Shown here in pieces: positions 8,584-17,751 of a stretch of 64,000 bases of DNA; position 1 is the stretch's first letter; each line of letters starts with the position of its first letter. A program made the position numbers and the translations under genes. The stretch is taken from assembly GCA_016195805.1 (NCBI GenBank), contig JACPYT010000016.1, forward strand, positions 1 through 64,000, read 5' to 3'. Source of the DNA: Hydrogenophilales bacterium (GTDB taxonomy: Bacteria; Pseudomonadota; Gammaproteobacteria; Burkholderiales; Thiobacillaceae). The notes beneath the pieces were generated by a model. It saw nothing but the letters and a program-made list of their open reading frames with translations. It did no database searches and was not told the origin of the DNA.

Positions 8584-9864
8584 TCAGGCGAAGGTATCGA
8601 CCAGACCACGCCCGGATTGCCTGATCGGCGCCTGAATGGCCTGCAGGCCGGGCGGCGAGCCGGCGTCCGTCCCGGGGAACGGGGGGGCGATGCGTTGTGC
8701 CTGGCGATCGGGCGTGTCGTTCCGTTGCTGCGGCGTATCGGCACTGACCGTCGCCTGCCCCAGCTGGATGCCGGCGTCATTCATCATTTCACGCAGTCGC
8801 GGGAAGGCCGCTTCCAGTGCCTGGCGGACTTCGGGTTGTGCCGAGAAGAAGCTGGCCGTGGCCTGATCATGAGTGACATTCAGCACGATCTGAAGCGGGC
8901 CCAGATTGGGCGGGTTGAGGGTAAGCGAAGCGGTCTGCTGGGTGCCTGCCGCCATCCACACCAGCTTGTCGCCCAGTGCCTGACCCCACGCAGTCGTTCC
9001 GACCGTCGGCGCCAGCCGGGGCGCCGACACGTCGGCGGCTGAGAACCCGGCATCAACCGGGATGTGCGGTGCGACCCGCATCGCAGCGGTGCCTACAAGG
9101 TCCGACAGGACTTCACCTGTCTTCGCGGCATCGGCGTTCCGGGCTACCGCCAACTGTCCCTGAAAGGTGGCGGAATCTGCCGGGGCGGCAGTTCGTGCGG
9201 CCACGGCTGGCATATCTTCCTTGCCGGACAGGCGCGGATCGATTTTCTGCGTGACATGGTCATCGCCGGCTTGTCGTATGACCGGCTGGCCGTGGTCATC
9301 GCCGGCTTGTCGTATGGCCGGCTGGCCGTGGTCATTGCCGGCCCGTTGTGCGGCCTGCGCACCCTGTTTGTCGCCGGCCGGACCGACGGCCGGCGCGACT
9401 GGAATCATGCGCCCATTGCGGGTATCCAGGACGGGCACGGCAGCGGCTCCCGGGGTGGCAGACATCGGCTCTGTGGGGGTAAGCCGGGTCCCGGCCGGGG
9501 CAGCCGTCGGCTTGAACGCGTCCGGGTTGATTGCCAGCGCAAGCAAGGTCTCCGGTGCGACCGCAGCGGCATCCTCGGCCGGGATCGTCTCATCCTTGTC
9601 GTGCGCGGCTTTCCCGCCGGGCCTGGCTTGCTGCGCGGAATCGGTTTTGCCTTCTGCCGTGCCGGCAGGCCGGGATGCCGGGTCGGGCTTCGCATTGGCA
9701 TCGCTGCTTTCCTTGGCGGCGTCGTTCTTGCGGCTCTGGGCGATTTCGCCTGACAGCACCTGGCTGAACGGCACGTCCGGGGCGTCCGAATCTGCCGATT
9801 TGCCGGCCGGGGAGGCGGCCTGGACGGCATTGGTGGGCGTGATATTCATAGGAGTCGCGTTCAT
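8584..9864 (-). CDS. fliK: Flagellar hook-length control protein FliK
   Basis: FliK measures hook length and triggers the FlhB export switch. The 426-residue protein is Ala/Pro/Gln-rich and poorly structured in its first 270 residues. The C-terminal Flg_hook domain (about 310-400) contains SLTLNPPNLGPLQIVLNV and a Q-rich end. The ATG at 9864 is chosen because it follows the fliJ end by 16 bases; the open frame continues upstream only into fliJ. The linker holds a 36-base tandem repeat (9258-9345). A second FliK-domain gene lies at 17738-18814. Confidence 0.9.
   Translation of the reverse strand: MNATPMNITPTNAVQAASPAGKSADSDAPDVPFSQVLSGEIAQSRKNDAAKESSDANAKPDPASRPAGTAEGKTDSAQQARPGGKAAHDKDETIPAEDAAAVAPETLLALAINPDAFKPTAAPAGTRLTPTEPMSATPGAAAVPVLDTRNGRMIPVAPAVGPAGDKQGAQAAQRAGNDHGQPAIRQAGDDHGQPVIRQAGDDHVTQKIDPRLSGKEDMPAVAARTAAPADSATFQGQLAVARNADAAKTGEVLSDLVGTAAMRVAPHIPVDAGFSAADVSAPRLAPTVGTTAWGQALGDKLVWMAAGTQQTASLTLNPPNLGPLQIVLNVTHDQATASFFSAQPEVRQALEAAFPRLREMMNDAGIQLGQATVSADTPQQRNDTPDRQAQRIAPPFPGTDAGSPPGLQAIQAPIRQSGRGLVDTFA
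9258..9345. repeat. 36-bp direct tandem repeat inside fliK
   Basis: Two near-identical 36-base units (9258-9293, 9294-9329) are followed by a partial third (9330-9345). They encode a 12-residue repeat, AG(D/N)DHGQPxIRQ, in the disordered ruler portion of FliK. The unit keeps frame, so copy-number change would alter protein length without a frameshift. Units abut with no spacers, so this is not CRISPR. Confidence 0.85.
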
Positions 9865-9880
9865 AGGGGGCTGTCCCGTC

Positions 9881-10330
9881 TCAGGAAGGGGTTCTCTTGT
9901 GCAGCGAACGTCGAGCGGCATGCTCGTCGTTCTGCTTCTGGTCGAGCCAGAGCTCACGGCGCGACTGTTCCTTGTTCGCCCGTTCGGCCAGCGTGACGAA
10001 GGACATCTTCTTCTGCTCGCTGGCCTGCCAGGCTGCGCGTGCCTGGGTGATCCGCTGCTGGGTGTCGCTGACGACTTTTTGCTGGCCGGAGATGGCGTGG
10101 TCGAGCTTCTGCATGAAGACGTGGAAATTGTTCAGGTGCGTCGTGCTGATCCCGGTGGTCAGGCTGCTCTGGCAGCGTTCCGCATAGTCGTTGCGGTACT
10201 GCAGCAACAGATCGAGCTTCTGCGCCGCCTCGTCGCCGGCGCGCAGCGCGATGCCCAGTTGCTTGGCGGCCTCGTCGGTTTCCTTGTGAGCCAGATCGAT
10301 CAGGGTGTTGAGTGCGGAGGGGGTGGCCAT
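9881..10330 (-). CDS. fliJ: Flagellar export protein FliJ
   Basis: FliJ is a coiled-coil stalk-like protein that sits in the FliI hexamer and couples it to FlhA. The 149-residue length is usual. The sequence is almost entirely helical with many charged residues and few Gly or Pro, ending in a basic tail (RRSLHKRTPS). It lies 26 bases after fliI and immediately before fliK, the standard gene order. Confidence 0.93.
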   Translation of the reverse strand: MATPSALNTLIDLAHKETDEAAKQLGIALRAGDEAAQKLDLLLQYRNDYAERCQSSLTTGISTTHLNNFHVFMQKLDHAISGQQKVVSDTQQRITQARAAWQASEQKKMSFVTLAERANKEQSRRELWLDQKQNDEHAARRSLHKRTPS

Positions 10331-10356
10331 TCAATGTGCTCTGTGCGTTGGGCGTG

Positions 10357-11757
10357 TTATTGGAACAAGGCTGCAAGCTCGGCCAGGCTGGCCTGGACGT
10401 CGGCGCGCTCGTGAATGTTCTGTTGCAGGAAAGTCTCCATCCCGCCCTGCAGGCGGATGGCCTCGTCCAGCAGCGGATCAGTGCCGGCTGCATAGGCGCC
10501 GACGTTGATCAGATCGCGGCTGCGCTCGTAGCGTGAATAGAGCTTCTTCAGGCGGCGCGCGAGCTGCTGCTGCTCCGGCGTCGTGATGCTGTGCATGGCG
10601 CGGCTGATCGACTGTTCGATGTTGATGGCCGGGTAATGTCCGCTCTCGGCCAGCGAACGATCCAGCACGATGTGGCCGTCGAGAATGGCGCGTGCGGCAT
10701 CGGCGATCGGATCCTGCTGGTCGTCGCCTTCGGTGAGCACGGTATAGAAGGCGGTGATCGAGCCGCCGCCCGGCTTGCCGTTGCCGGCGCGTTCCACCAG
10801 TGCCGGCAGCTTGGCGAAAACCGACGGCGGATAACCCTTGGTTGCAGGCGGCTCGCCGATCGCCAGGGCGATTTCACGCTGGGCCATGGCATAGCGGGTG
10901 AGCGAGTCCATGATCAGCAGTACGTTTCTGCCCTGGTCGCGGAAATGCTCGGCGATCGAAGTGGCGTACGCCGCACCCTGTAATCTCATGAGTGGGGGCG
11001 TATCGGCGGGCGCGGCCACCACGACGGCGCGTGCGAGGCCTTCCTCGCCGAGGATCTGTTCGATGAATTCCTTGACCTCGCGGCCGCGTTCGCCGATCAG
11101 GCCGACCACGATCACGTCGGCGCTGGTGTAGCGTGCCATCATGCCCAACAGCACGCTCTTGCCGACGCCGGAGCCCGCGAACAGGCCCATGCGCTGGCCG
11201 CGACCGACGGTTAGCATGCTGTTGATGGCCCGCACGCCGACGTCGAGGATGTCGGTGATCGGCGCACGCGCCAGCGGGTTGGCGGCGCGGGTGTTGAGCG
11301 GCGCGGTGGCGGAGGTCTGCAGCGAGCCGAGATTGTCGAGCGGTCGCCCGCTGCTGTCGAGCACGCGCCCCAGCAGCGCATCGCCGACCGGCAGGTGGCG
11401 GGTACGGTCGCTGGGGCGCCGGCGCGGGTGGTTGACCTGGCCCGGGCGCGGCAGGGTGGGGATCACCTCCACCGGGAACACCCGCGCGCCGGGCACGAGA
11501 CCCTCGACGTCGCTCTGCGGCATGAGAAAAATATGGTCTCCCGCGAACCCCACTACCTCGGCCTCGAGCTGCGAGCCATTGGGCAGCGGCACGGTGCAGG
11601 CGCTGCCGACCGGCAATTTCAATCCGACTGCCTCCATCACCAGCCCGGCCACGCGGGTGACACGGCCGGAGACCTGCATCGGTTCGGCGATCGCCAGCAG
11701 TTCCCCGCAGTCCTGCAGGTAGGCTTTCCAGCGGGTGCTGTGGGGCTGCGTGTCCAT
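10357..11757 (-). CDS. fliI: Flagellum-specific ATP synthase FliI
   Basis: Hexameric ATPase of the flagellar type III export apparatus, related to the F1 beta subunit. The 466 residues include an N-terminal beta-barrel, the Walker A loop FAGSGVGKS and the Walker B strand [17 protein letters not shown]. The family signature [16 protein letters not shown] is also present. The ATG at 11757 (MDTQPHS) overlaps the fliH stop by one base (TGATG). The same frame is open further upstream but only as an overlap with fliH. Confidence 0.96.
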   Translation of the reverse strand: MDTQPHSTRWKAYLQDCGELLAIAEPMQVSGRVTRVAGLVMEAVGLKLPVGSACTVPLPNGSQLEAEVVGFAGDHIFLMPQSDVEGLVPGARVFPVEVIPTLPRPGQVNHPRRRPSDRTRHLPVGDALLGRVLDSSGRPLDNLGSLQTSATAPLNTRAANPLARAPITDILDVGVRAINSMLTVGRGQRMGLFAGSGVGKSVLLGMMARYTSADVIVVGLIGERGREVKEFIEQILGEEGLARAVVVAAPADTPPLMRLQGAAYATSIAEHFRDQGRNVLLIMDSLTRYAMAQREIALAIGEPPATKGYPPSVFAKLPALVERAGNGKPGGGSITAFYTVLTEGDDQQDPIADAARAILDGHIVLDRSLAESGHYPAINIEQSISRAMHSITTPEQQQLARRLKKLYSRYERSRDLINVGAYAAGTDPLLDEAIRLQGGMETFLQQNIHERADVQASLAELAALFQ

Positions 11758-12377
11758 CAGGCGGCCAACCAGTCCGAATTCTTGCCGAGTGCGGCGGCCA
11801 GGCGCTGCCAGCGGGTGTGCAGCGACGCGTCGATCTGGTTGTTGGCCGTTTCCACGCGGCAGCTGCCGGGTTCGAGCTGGGTATCGTCGGCCAGTTGCCA
11901 GCCGATCTTGCCGAGTTCGTCGCCCATCTTGTCGCGGACCAGCATGGCATCGCCGGGGTGTAGATACAGCAGGGCCGGCTGATGCAGGGCCGGCAGATAG
12001 CGCACCGCTTCCTTGACGATCGGGATCACCAGTTCGGGCCGTACCGGCAGGGCGGTTTTGAGGAGGGCGCGCGCGAAGTCGAGCGACAGATCGAGTACCT
12101 GCTGCGAAATCGTCTCGTCGGCCCGTCCGACCTCGGCCGCGAAGGTGTCCGCAATGCCGCGCAGCCTGGCGGCCTCGAGCGCGGCGTCCTGCATGCCCTG
12201 TGCGTAGCCTTCGGCATGGCCGGCGTGGTAGCCCTCCTGCCTGGCCTGCTCCTCGATTGCACTGATCTGTTCGATCGTTGGCAGCACGACGGCGGAATGC
12301 CCGGGTTGGCTGGCCGGAAGGGGGTCGAAGCTGGCCATCTCCCAAGGCCGGCAGGCGGCCTGATCAAGGCTAGACAT
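11757..12377 (-). CDS. fliH: Flagellar assembly protein FliH
   Basis: FliH binds FliI and tethers it to the C-ring protein FliN. The 206-residue protein has the diagnostic GxxxG-type helix ([20 protein letters not shown]) near residues 42-61. A C-terminal domain related to the V-type ATPase stator E subunit follows. The start overlaps the fliG end by eight bases and the end overlaps fliI by one. Confidence 0.94.
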   Translation of the reverse strand: MSSLDQAACRPWEMASFDPLPASQPGHSAVVLPTIEQISAIEEQARQEGYHAGHAEGYAQGMQDAALEAARLRGIADTFAAEVGRADETISQQVLDLSLDFARALLKTALPVRPELVIPIVKEAVRYLPALHQPALLYLHPGDAMLVRDKMGDELGKIGWQLADDTQLEPGSCRVETANNQIDASLHTRWQRLAAALGKNSDWLAA

Positions 12378-13368
12378 ACTTCTCCTCCCCCTTGGCGCCC
12401 AGCGAGATCTGTCCTTCGTCGGCCAGTCGGCGGACGATCATCAGGATTTCCTTCTGCTGGGCCTCGACCTCGGACAGGCGCACCGGTCCCTTGGATTCCA
12501 GGTCTTCCCGCATCATTTCAGCGGCACGCTGCGACATGTTCTTGAAGATTTTCTCGCGCATCTCCTCCGATGCGCCCTTGAGCGCGATGATGAGCGAGTC
12601 GGACTGCACTTCGCGCAGCAGCAGCTGGACGCCGCGGTCCTCGATGTCGATGATGTTCTCGAACACGAACATCTCGTCCATGATCTTCTGCGCCATGTCG
12701 GGGTCGTAGCTCTTCAGGTAGTCCATGGCGGACTGCTCGTTGTCGCCGCTCATGAAATTGAGGATGTCGGCCGCCGCGCGCGTGCCGCCCATCGGCTGTT
12801 TCTTCAATACGTCGCTGCCGGACAGCAGCTTGGTCAGCACATCGTTGAGTTCGCGCAGGGCGGCCGGCTGCACGCCGGAGAGCGTGGCAATGCGCAACAG
12901 AACGTCGTTGCGCAGGCGCTCGGTGAAGCAGCCCAGCACCTCGCAGGCTTGGTCGCGCTCCAGGTGTACGAGGATGGTCGCGATGGTCTGCGGATGTTCG
13001 TTGTGGATGAGGTCGGCCACCGATTCGGCGTCCATCCACTTCAGGCTTTCGATGCCGCTGGCATCACCGCCGCCGCCGAGGATGCGGTTGAGCAGCGAGT
13101 TGGCCTTGTCGTCGCCCAGCGCCTTCTTCAGCACGCTGCGGATGTAGTCGTCCGAGTCCAGGCCCAGCGAGGAATTCTGGTCGGCCACGTTGTTGAAGTC
13201 GTGCAGCACGCTTTCGACCTCTTCCTGCGGAATGGCCTTCATGCTGGTCATCGCTTCGCCCAGCTTCTGCACTTCGCGCGGCCCCAGGTATTTCATGACT
13301 TCCGCCGCGCCTTCCTCGCCCAGCGCAAGCATCAGGATCGCCCCCTTGGTGATGCCGTTCTCACTCAT
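12370..13368 (-). CDS. fliG: Flagellar motor switch protein FliG
   Basis: FliG is the rotor protein that contacts the stator. The 332 residues show the N-terminal FliF-binding domain (ITKGAILMLALGEEGAAEV), the middle domain with the EHPQTIATIL motif around residue 125, and the C-terminal torque domain with alternating charged residues (ISQ-type helix around MREDLESKGPVRLSEVE). It overlaps fliF upstream and fliH downstream by eight bases each. Confidence 0.97.
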   Translation of the reverse strand: MSENGITKGAILMLALGEEGAAEVMKYLGPREVQKLGEAMTSMKAIPQEEVESVLHDFNNVADQNSSLGLDSDDYIRSVLKKALGDDKANSLLNRILGGGGDASGIESLKWMDAESVADLIHNEHPQTIATILVHLERDQACEVLGCFTERLRNDVLLRIATLSGVQPAALRELNDVLTKLLSGSDVLKKQPMGGTRAAADILNFMSGDNEQSAMDYLKSYDPDMAQKIMDEMFVFENIIDIEDRGVQLLLREVQSDSLIIALKGASEEMREKIFKNMSQRAAEMMREDLESKGPVRLSEVEAQQKEILMIVRRLADEGQISLGAKGEEKYV

Positions 13369-14995
13369 GGCTGCCTACCCAGGTTTTGACGATGTTGGCG
13401 ACGACGCGCGGATCCTCGCTGGCCATTTTCTGGGCCCGCGTGAGGTTTTCCTGGTAGTTGCGCTGGCCGGGGAGCGCCATCAGCTCTCCTTGGCCGGCGT
13501 GCTGCAGATGCGCATTGTGGCCTGGGGGCGGGAGGGCAGGCATCTCGGAGAGCTTTTTCAGCAACGGCTTGGCGGCCTTCAGATACAGAACGACGAGCGC
13601 TACGGCCATCAGCAGATACTTGCCCGTTTGCATGCCCAGTTCGATGGTCTCGGGCTGCTTCCACATCGGCACGTCGGGAATGGTTTCCGGTGCCTCGCTC
13701 GCAAAGGGGCTGTTCACCACGTTGAGGGTATCGCCCCGTTCCTGGTTGTAGCCCATGGCTTCCTTGACCAGGTTGGTGATCTGGGCAGTCTCGGCCGGGC
13801 TCAGCGGCTTCATGACGACCTTGCCGGATTTGTCGACGCTCTTCTTGTAGTTGACGACCACGGCAACCGACAGGCGCTTCAGGCCGCCGCCCGCCTTCTG
13901 CACGTACTGGATGGTCTTGTCGACTTCATAGTTGACGGTGGAATCCTTGTGCGTGGTGGTGGTTGGCGCGGCCGGCACGGCTGCGGCAGGGGGCTTCTGC
14001 CCGGGAGCGGTGATCGGCGCGGTGGCGGGCGCTGGCGGCTGGTTGGTGAGTGCGCCCGGTACGCCGGCCGGATTGGCCGAGCCGTTCATCGACTCGCTGG
14101 TCTGCTGGCTGCGGATGGCCATGGCATCGGCTGTCTGGTTCGGCTTATAGGATTCGACCGCCTGTTCGCTGTGCGAGAAATCCATGTCGGCCGTCGCTTC
14201 GGCACGCACGTTTTCCGCGCCGACGATGGGGCTGATGATGGATTCGATGCGCTTGACGACGTTCTGCTGGTAATCCTGAATGTACTTGATCTGGCTCGGG
14301 TCCATGCCGTTGGCGCTGGCTGCCCTGGCCGTATCGGTCAGCAGGTTGCCGTTCTGGTCGACGACGGTCACATTCTTGGGCGACAGCTCGGGAACGCTGC
14401 TGGCGATCAGGTGGACGATGGCGCTGACCTGCTGGGCATCCAGCACACGGCCGGGATGCAGGTTGAGCAGCACCGAGGCGGTGGGCTGTTTCTGCTCGGA
14501 GACGAAGACCGAGTCCTTGGGCATGGCCAGATGCACGCGCGCGGCCTGCACCGCCGAGAGGGATTCGATCGAACGGGCCAGCTCGCCTTCCATGGCGCGC
14601 TGGAAATTGACCTGCTCGAGAAACTGGGAAGCGCCCAGCTTCTGGTTTTCCATCAGTTCGAAGCCGACATTGCCGCCTTTGGGCAGCCCCTGCGCAGCCA
14701 GTTTCAGGCGTGCGTCGTGGACGCGGTCGGCAGGCACCATCAGGGCGACGCCGCCTTCGGCATATTTGTAGGGAATGTTCATTTTATCGAGCTGGGCGAC
14801 AATCTCACCGCCATCCCGATCGCTGAAGTTCGAAAACAGCACGCGATAATCGGGCTGCCGTCCCCACATCCAGACAGCCGCCATGACCGCGATCACCGCG
14901 GCCACGCCCAGCATCAGGATGATTTTTCGCCCGCCCGCCGTCCGCGTGAAATCCATGACGTTGGCCGGAACCACCATTTCACCTGCACCCGCCAT
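13361..14995 (-). CDS. fliF: Flagellar M-ring protein FliF
   Basis: FliF builds the MS-ring, the platform on which the rotor and rod assemble. The 544-residue length is usual. One transmembrane helix lies near residues 25-45 (KIILMLGVAAVIAVMAAVW) and another near the C-terminus (YLLMAVALVVLYL). Two periplasmic ring-building domains precede a Pro/Ala-rich loop, and a cytoplasmic tail for FliG ends VKTWVGSHE. It is the first gene of the thirteen-gene fliF-fliR operon, divergent from fliE. Confidence 0.97.
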   Translation of the reverse strand: MAGAGEMVVPANVMDFTRTAGGRKIILMLGVAAVIAVMAAVWMWGRQPDYRVLFSNFSDRDGGEIVAQLDKMNIPYKYAEGGVALMVPADRVHDARLKLAAQGLPKGGNVGFELMENQKLGASQFLEQVNFQRAMEGELARSIESLSAVQAARVHLAMPKDSVFVSEQKQPTASVLLNLHPGRVLDAQQVSAIVHLIASSVPELSPKNVTVVDQNGNLLTDTARAASANGMDPSQIKYIQDYQQNVVKRIESIISPIVGAENVRAEATADMDFSHSEQAVESYKPNQTADAMAIRSQQTSESMNGSANPAGVPGALTNQPPAPATAPITAPGQKPPAAAVPAAPTTTTHKDSTVNYEVDKTIQYVQKAGGGLKRLSVAVVVNYKKSVDKSGKVVMKPLSPAETAQITNLVKEAMGYNQERGDTLNVVNSPFASEAPETIPDVPMWKQPETIELGMQTGKYLLMAVALVVLYLKAAKPLLKKLSEMPALPPPGHNAHLQHAGQGELMALPGQRNYQENLTRAQKMASEDPRVVANIVKTWVGSHE

Positions 14996-15222
14996 TATCT
15001 TGCCCCCATCGTGCCGGCGTCATGGGGCGCCTGGATTCTGATTGCCCTGTTCACTCGTGTTGTCCCATGAGAGTTTCTCCGTGTGATCGAATTATCGGCA
15101 GTGCCGCGTATTTCAATCGGGGGAATAGAAGCCGGTTTCGGGCGTTTATTGCGCTTATGGCTTGCCGCCGGCCTGATAAGGTGAGCACGTGGAAAACCGC
15201 CTGAGCAGGCAAGGAGGGCACG
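14996..15222. promoter_or_regulatory. Divergent intergenic region between fliF and fliE
   Basis: This 227-base region must hold promoters for both the fliF operon and fliE. On the minus strand GCCGATAA (15092-15099) is an exact sigma-28 -10 box about 100 bases before fliF, but no matching -35 box lies at the right distance. On the plus strand, TGGC near 15158 followed by GC twelve bases on gives a weak sigma-54-like spacing before fliE. Neither is convincing alone. Confidence 0.4.
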
Positions 15223-15582
15223 ATGAGCGTAGGCATGATCGATACCAGCAGGATCGAGGCGATGGTGGCGCAGCTGAAGGCAGCGGCGGCCCGGGCCACC
15301 CCTGCGGGCGCCAACCCGATAAGCGACAGCGGCCTGCAGGCCAAACCGGCTCCCGGCGCGGCCGATTTCTCGACGGCCCTGAAATCCTCGCTCGATCAGG
15401 TCAACCAGAGCCAGCTGCAGTCGCAGAAGCTGGCCGAGCGCTTCGAGATGGGCGACAGCAGCGTCAGCCTCTCCGACGCGATGATTTCCTTGCAGAAATC
15501 CAGTATCGCCTTCCAGCAGACCGTGCAGGTGCGGAACAAGCTGGTGTCCGCCTACCAGGAAATCATGAATATGGGCGTCTGA
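15223..15582 (+). CDS. fliE: Flagellar hook-basal body protein FliE
   Basis: FliE joins the MS-ring to the rod and is the first rod-type export substrate. The 119-residue protein has the family C-terminal region VSLSDAMISLQKSSIAFQ followed by VRNKLVSAYQEIMNMGV. The start has a strong AAGGAGG ribosome site. It is slightly longer than the usual 100-110 because of an Ala-rich N-terminal stretch. It is transcribed away from fliF and converges on cheV, with a hairpin between. Confidence 0.95.
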   Translation: MSVGMIDTSRIEAMVAQLKAAAARATPAGANPISDSGLQAKPAPGAADFSTALKSSLDQVNQSQLQSQKLAERFEMGDSSVSLSDAMISLQKSSIAFQQTVQVRNKLVSAYQEIMNMGV

Positions 15583-15640
15583 AGACACGCACCCCTGCAC
15601 TGCAGGGGCTTCACGATGCAAACGCCAGGACTCGAGCGGA

Positions 15641-15668
15641 ACGCGCGGCCTTTATTCTGGCCGCGCGT
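15641..15668. terminator. Hairpin between convergent fliE and cheV
   Basis: A perfect ten-base-pair stem, ACGCGCGGCC (15641-15650) with GGCCGCGCGT (15659-15668), closes an eight-base loop. It lies between converging genes and can serve as a bidirectional terminator. Only a short T-run (CGTTT) follows on the plus strand. Confidence 0.7.
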
Positions 15669-15682
15669 CGTTTGCATGCATC

Positions 15683-16642
15683 TCAATGTACGTTTTTCAG
15701 CGCCTGACGCAGCGCATTGGCCAGATCTTCCGCCACGAACTTGGCGACATAGGCGTCCGCGCCGACCTTCCTGACGTGCGCCTCGTTGGTCGAACCGGTC
15801 AGCGAGGAATGGATCACCACGGGGATCGAGGCAAATCGCGGATCCTGCTTGATGTTGCGGGTCAGGGTGAAACCATCCATTTCGGGCATTTCCAGGTCGG
15901 TCAGCACCAGGGCGATCCGGTCCTGCACGGTTTTTCCCTCGCCCTGCGCCTTGGTGGAAATGGCCTGCAGCTGGTCCCAGGCTTCCTTGCCGGTCTTGCA
16001 CATGATGTAGGGCAGCCCCATGGCATCGAGTCCCTGCTCGATCATGGTGCGCGCGATCAGCGAATCGTCCGCTGCCAGGATGACCGTACCGGGCTTGATG
16101 TCGACGTGGGGTCCCACGCTGTCGGACGAGGTGTCCTGCTCCTCGGGCGGCATGACTTGGCGCAGGATCGTTTCCACATCCAGCACCTGGGCCAGGCGCT
16201 CGCTGTTGTCGCCGTCCAGGCGGGCGATGCTGGTCACCATGCCGCTGGCGCCGTTGCCCTCGGCAGACAGCACCTGGCGCCAGTCGAGACGCACGATATC
16301 CTCGACCGATTCGACGGCAAAGGCCTGCGTGCTGCGGGCATACTCGGTGATCAGCAGGATGTTCAGTCCGGTGCGGGGGGTGCAGCCCGCCACGGCCGGC
16401 AGGTCGATGACCGGCAGGATCTGGCCGCGCAGGTCGACCACGCCCATCATGTTGGGCGGCGATCCGGCAACGGCCGTGATGACCGGCATGGGGATGATTT
16501 CCCGGATCTTGAATACGTTGATGCCGAACAGTTCGCTGCGTGCGAGACCGGGGTCCTCGCCCAGCCGGAACAGCAGCAGTTCCAGCTTGTTGGAACTGGT
16601 CAGATTGGTCCGTTCGTCAATTTCCTGCTGGATCGTTTGCAT
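15683..16642 (-). CDS. cheV: Chemotaxis coupling protein CheV (CheW-receiver)
   Basis: CheV couples receptors to CheA and carries its own receiver domain that adjusts coupling on phosphorylation. The 319-residue protein has an N-terminal CheW-like domain (about 15-165, with FGINVFKIREII and GVVDLRGQILPVIDL). A receiver domain follows (about 185-315) with AADDS at its start, phospho-acceptor Asp in LTDLEMPEMDG and the conserved Lys in YVAKF. It is the last gene of the late flagellar block. Confidence 0.94.
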   Translation of the reverse strand: MQTIQQEIDERTNLTSSNKLELLLFRLGEDPGLARSELFGINVFKIREIIPMPVITAVAGSPPNMMGVVDLRGQILPVIDLPAVAGCTPRTGLNILLITEYARSTQAFAVESVEDIVRLDWRQVLSAEGNGASGMVTSIARLDGDNSERLAQVLDVETILRQVMPPEEQDTSSDSVGPHVDIKPGTVILAADDSLIARTMIEQGLDAMGLPYIMCKTGKEAWDQLQAISTKAQGEGKTVQDRIALVLTDLEMPEMDGFTLTRNIKQDPRFASIPVVIHSSLTGSTNEAHVRKVGADAYVAKFVAEDLANALRQALKNVH

Positions 16643-16684
16643 GGCGGGGTTTCCTTGATTCCTTAATAGGTGTGGGCGCGCGTC

Positions 16685-17461
16685 TCAGAGGCTGTTTCGC
16701 CGCGCACGCTCGATATCCATGACAAAGCGCTGCAATTTGGCCGCCATGTCGTTGGGCAGATCGATGAACTTGCAGCCCAGGCGTGTCTGGAAGGCCCCGT
16801 TGTGCAGGCGTATCTGCGCCGAATTGCGCACTTCCAGGGTGGTAAAGACCGCGCTGGTCTCGGGCAGCAGCAGCTTGCATCCGGGTAGTATCCGGCCGGT
16901 TTCCGTGCCGAGGCGGCCGCCGGTCTCGGCAATGGCCACGCCGCCACAGCCGATGTCCACGATGTGGGTGGAGATCGGTTCCGGGTCATCCGCCATCCAC
17001 GACGGCACGATGCACTTGACCGGATTGGCGATGGGCAGCGGCACCCGGAAATGCTCGCGCCGCTGCAGGCGAATCATCGACTTGGGCAGGGCGATGCGCA
17101 GCGCGGGGAGTTTCTCGTATTCGCACAAGGTCACCGGGCCGGTCGCAAAGGTGATGGACACCCCGTCCAGCTGGGTGACGAACTCCGCGCCCTTGCCCGA
17201 CAGCAGCTCATGATTGAGCGCGTCGCCGCGGGCGCTGTCGAGGATCAGGATGTTCTGGGTCTCGTTTACGCCAAGCACCGACGTGACGATGATCTGCCGG
17301 CTTCCCGGCAGATCGAGATTGACCAGCAGCTTGCGTTTCTGGATCGCACGCAGCAGGAAGAGAATCTCCGTGCGCGAATGCAGGGTGTAACGCGCCAGCT
17401 GGCCGTCATGTTCGGAGGGGATGGAATCGTGTTGCACGGGGGGAGAAGCCATTCTGGTCAA
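16685..17461 (-). CDS. ycgR: YcgR-like flagellar brake protein (PilZ domain)
   Basis: YcgR proteins bind cyclic di-GMP and slow the flagellar motor by contacting FliG/FliM or MotA. The 258-residue protein has an N-terminal YcgR domain (about 15-125) and a C-terminal PilZ domain (about 130-250). The c-di-GMP motif is RREHFR, and DIGCGG is the second binding box (D-x-S-x-x-G with Cys in place of Ser). The start shown is TTG at 17461, overlapping the previous stop; ATG at 17452 is an alternative. Its partner diguanylate cyclase sits in the same block at 22426-24000. Confidence 0.88.
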   Translation of the reverse strand: MTRMASPPVQHDSIPSEHDGQLARYTLHSRTEILFLLRAIQKRKLLVNLDLPGSRQIIVTSVLGVNETQNILILDSARGDALNHELLSGKGAEFVTQLDGVSITFATGPVTLCEYEKLPALRIALPKSMIRLQRREHFRVPLPIANPVKCIVPSWMADDPEPISTHIVDIGCGGVAIAETGGRLGTETGRILPGCKLLLPETSAVFTTLEVRNSAQIRLHNGAFQTRLGCKFIDLPNDMAAKLQRFVMDIERARRNSL

Positions 17462-17751
17462 GTGTTATTGTGCGGCAGGGCCGGTTTGTCGGATTCTTCC
17501 AGGTGGTAGAGCCAGGCCAGCAATTCGGCCACCGCGATATACAGCTGCGGCGGGATATGGCTGTCGAGGTCGATCTGCATCAGCAGCGCCAGCAGCTCGC
17601 GCGATTCGTGAACGTACACGCCTGATGCGCGGGCTTTCTCGATGATGCTGTCGGCCAGGATCCCGCGCCCCTTGGCCACCACGCGCGGCGCCGCATCGCC
17701 AGTGCGGTAGGCGAGCGCGGCGGCGGCACGCTGCTTGTCAGGCGTCGGCAT
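17458..17751 (-). CDS. FlhB C-terminal-domain-like export switch protein (FhlB type)
   Basis: The 97-residue protein resembles the cytoplasmic domain of FlhB/YscU export-switch proteins, without the membrane part. It has the family pattern AYRTGDAAPRVVAKGRG, then ADSIIEKARASGVYV, then IPPQLYIAVAELLAWLY. The self-cleaving NPTH motif of true FlhB is absent, replaced by a region without Asn-Pro. Such stand-alone domains can partly replace the FlhB C domain. The ATG at 17751 overlaps the end of the upstream FliK-like gene by 14 bases. Its exact role here is inference. Confidence 0.85.
   Translation of the reverse strand: MPTPDKQRAAAALAYRTGDAAPRVVAKGRGILADSIIEKARASGVYVHESRELLALLMQIDLDSHIPPQLYIAVAELLAWLYHLEESDKPALPHNNT

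Noticed and set aside
9258-9345. Possible CRISPR array
   Set aside because: The repeats abut without spacers and are in frame inside fliK.
15092-15099. Exact sigma-28 -10 box on the minus strand before fliF
   Set aside because: No -35 match lies at the required spacing, so it is not called as a promoter on its own.
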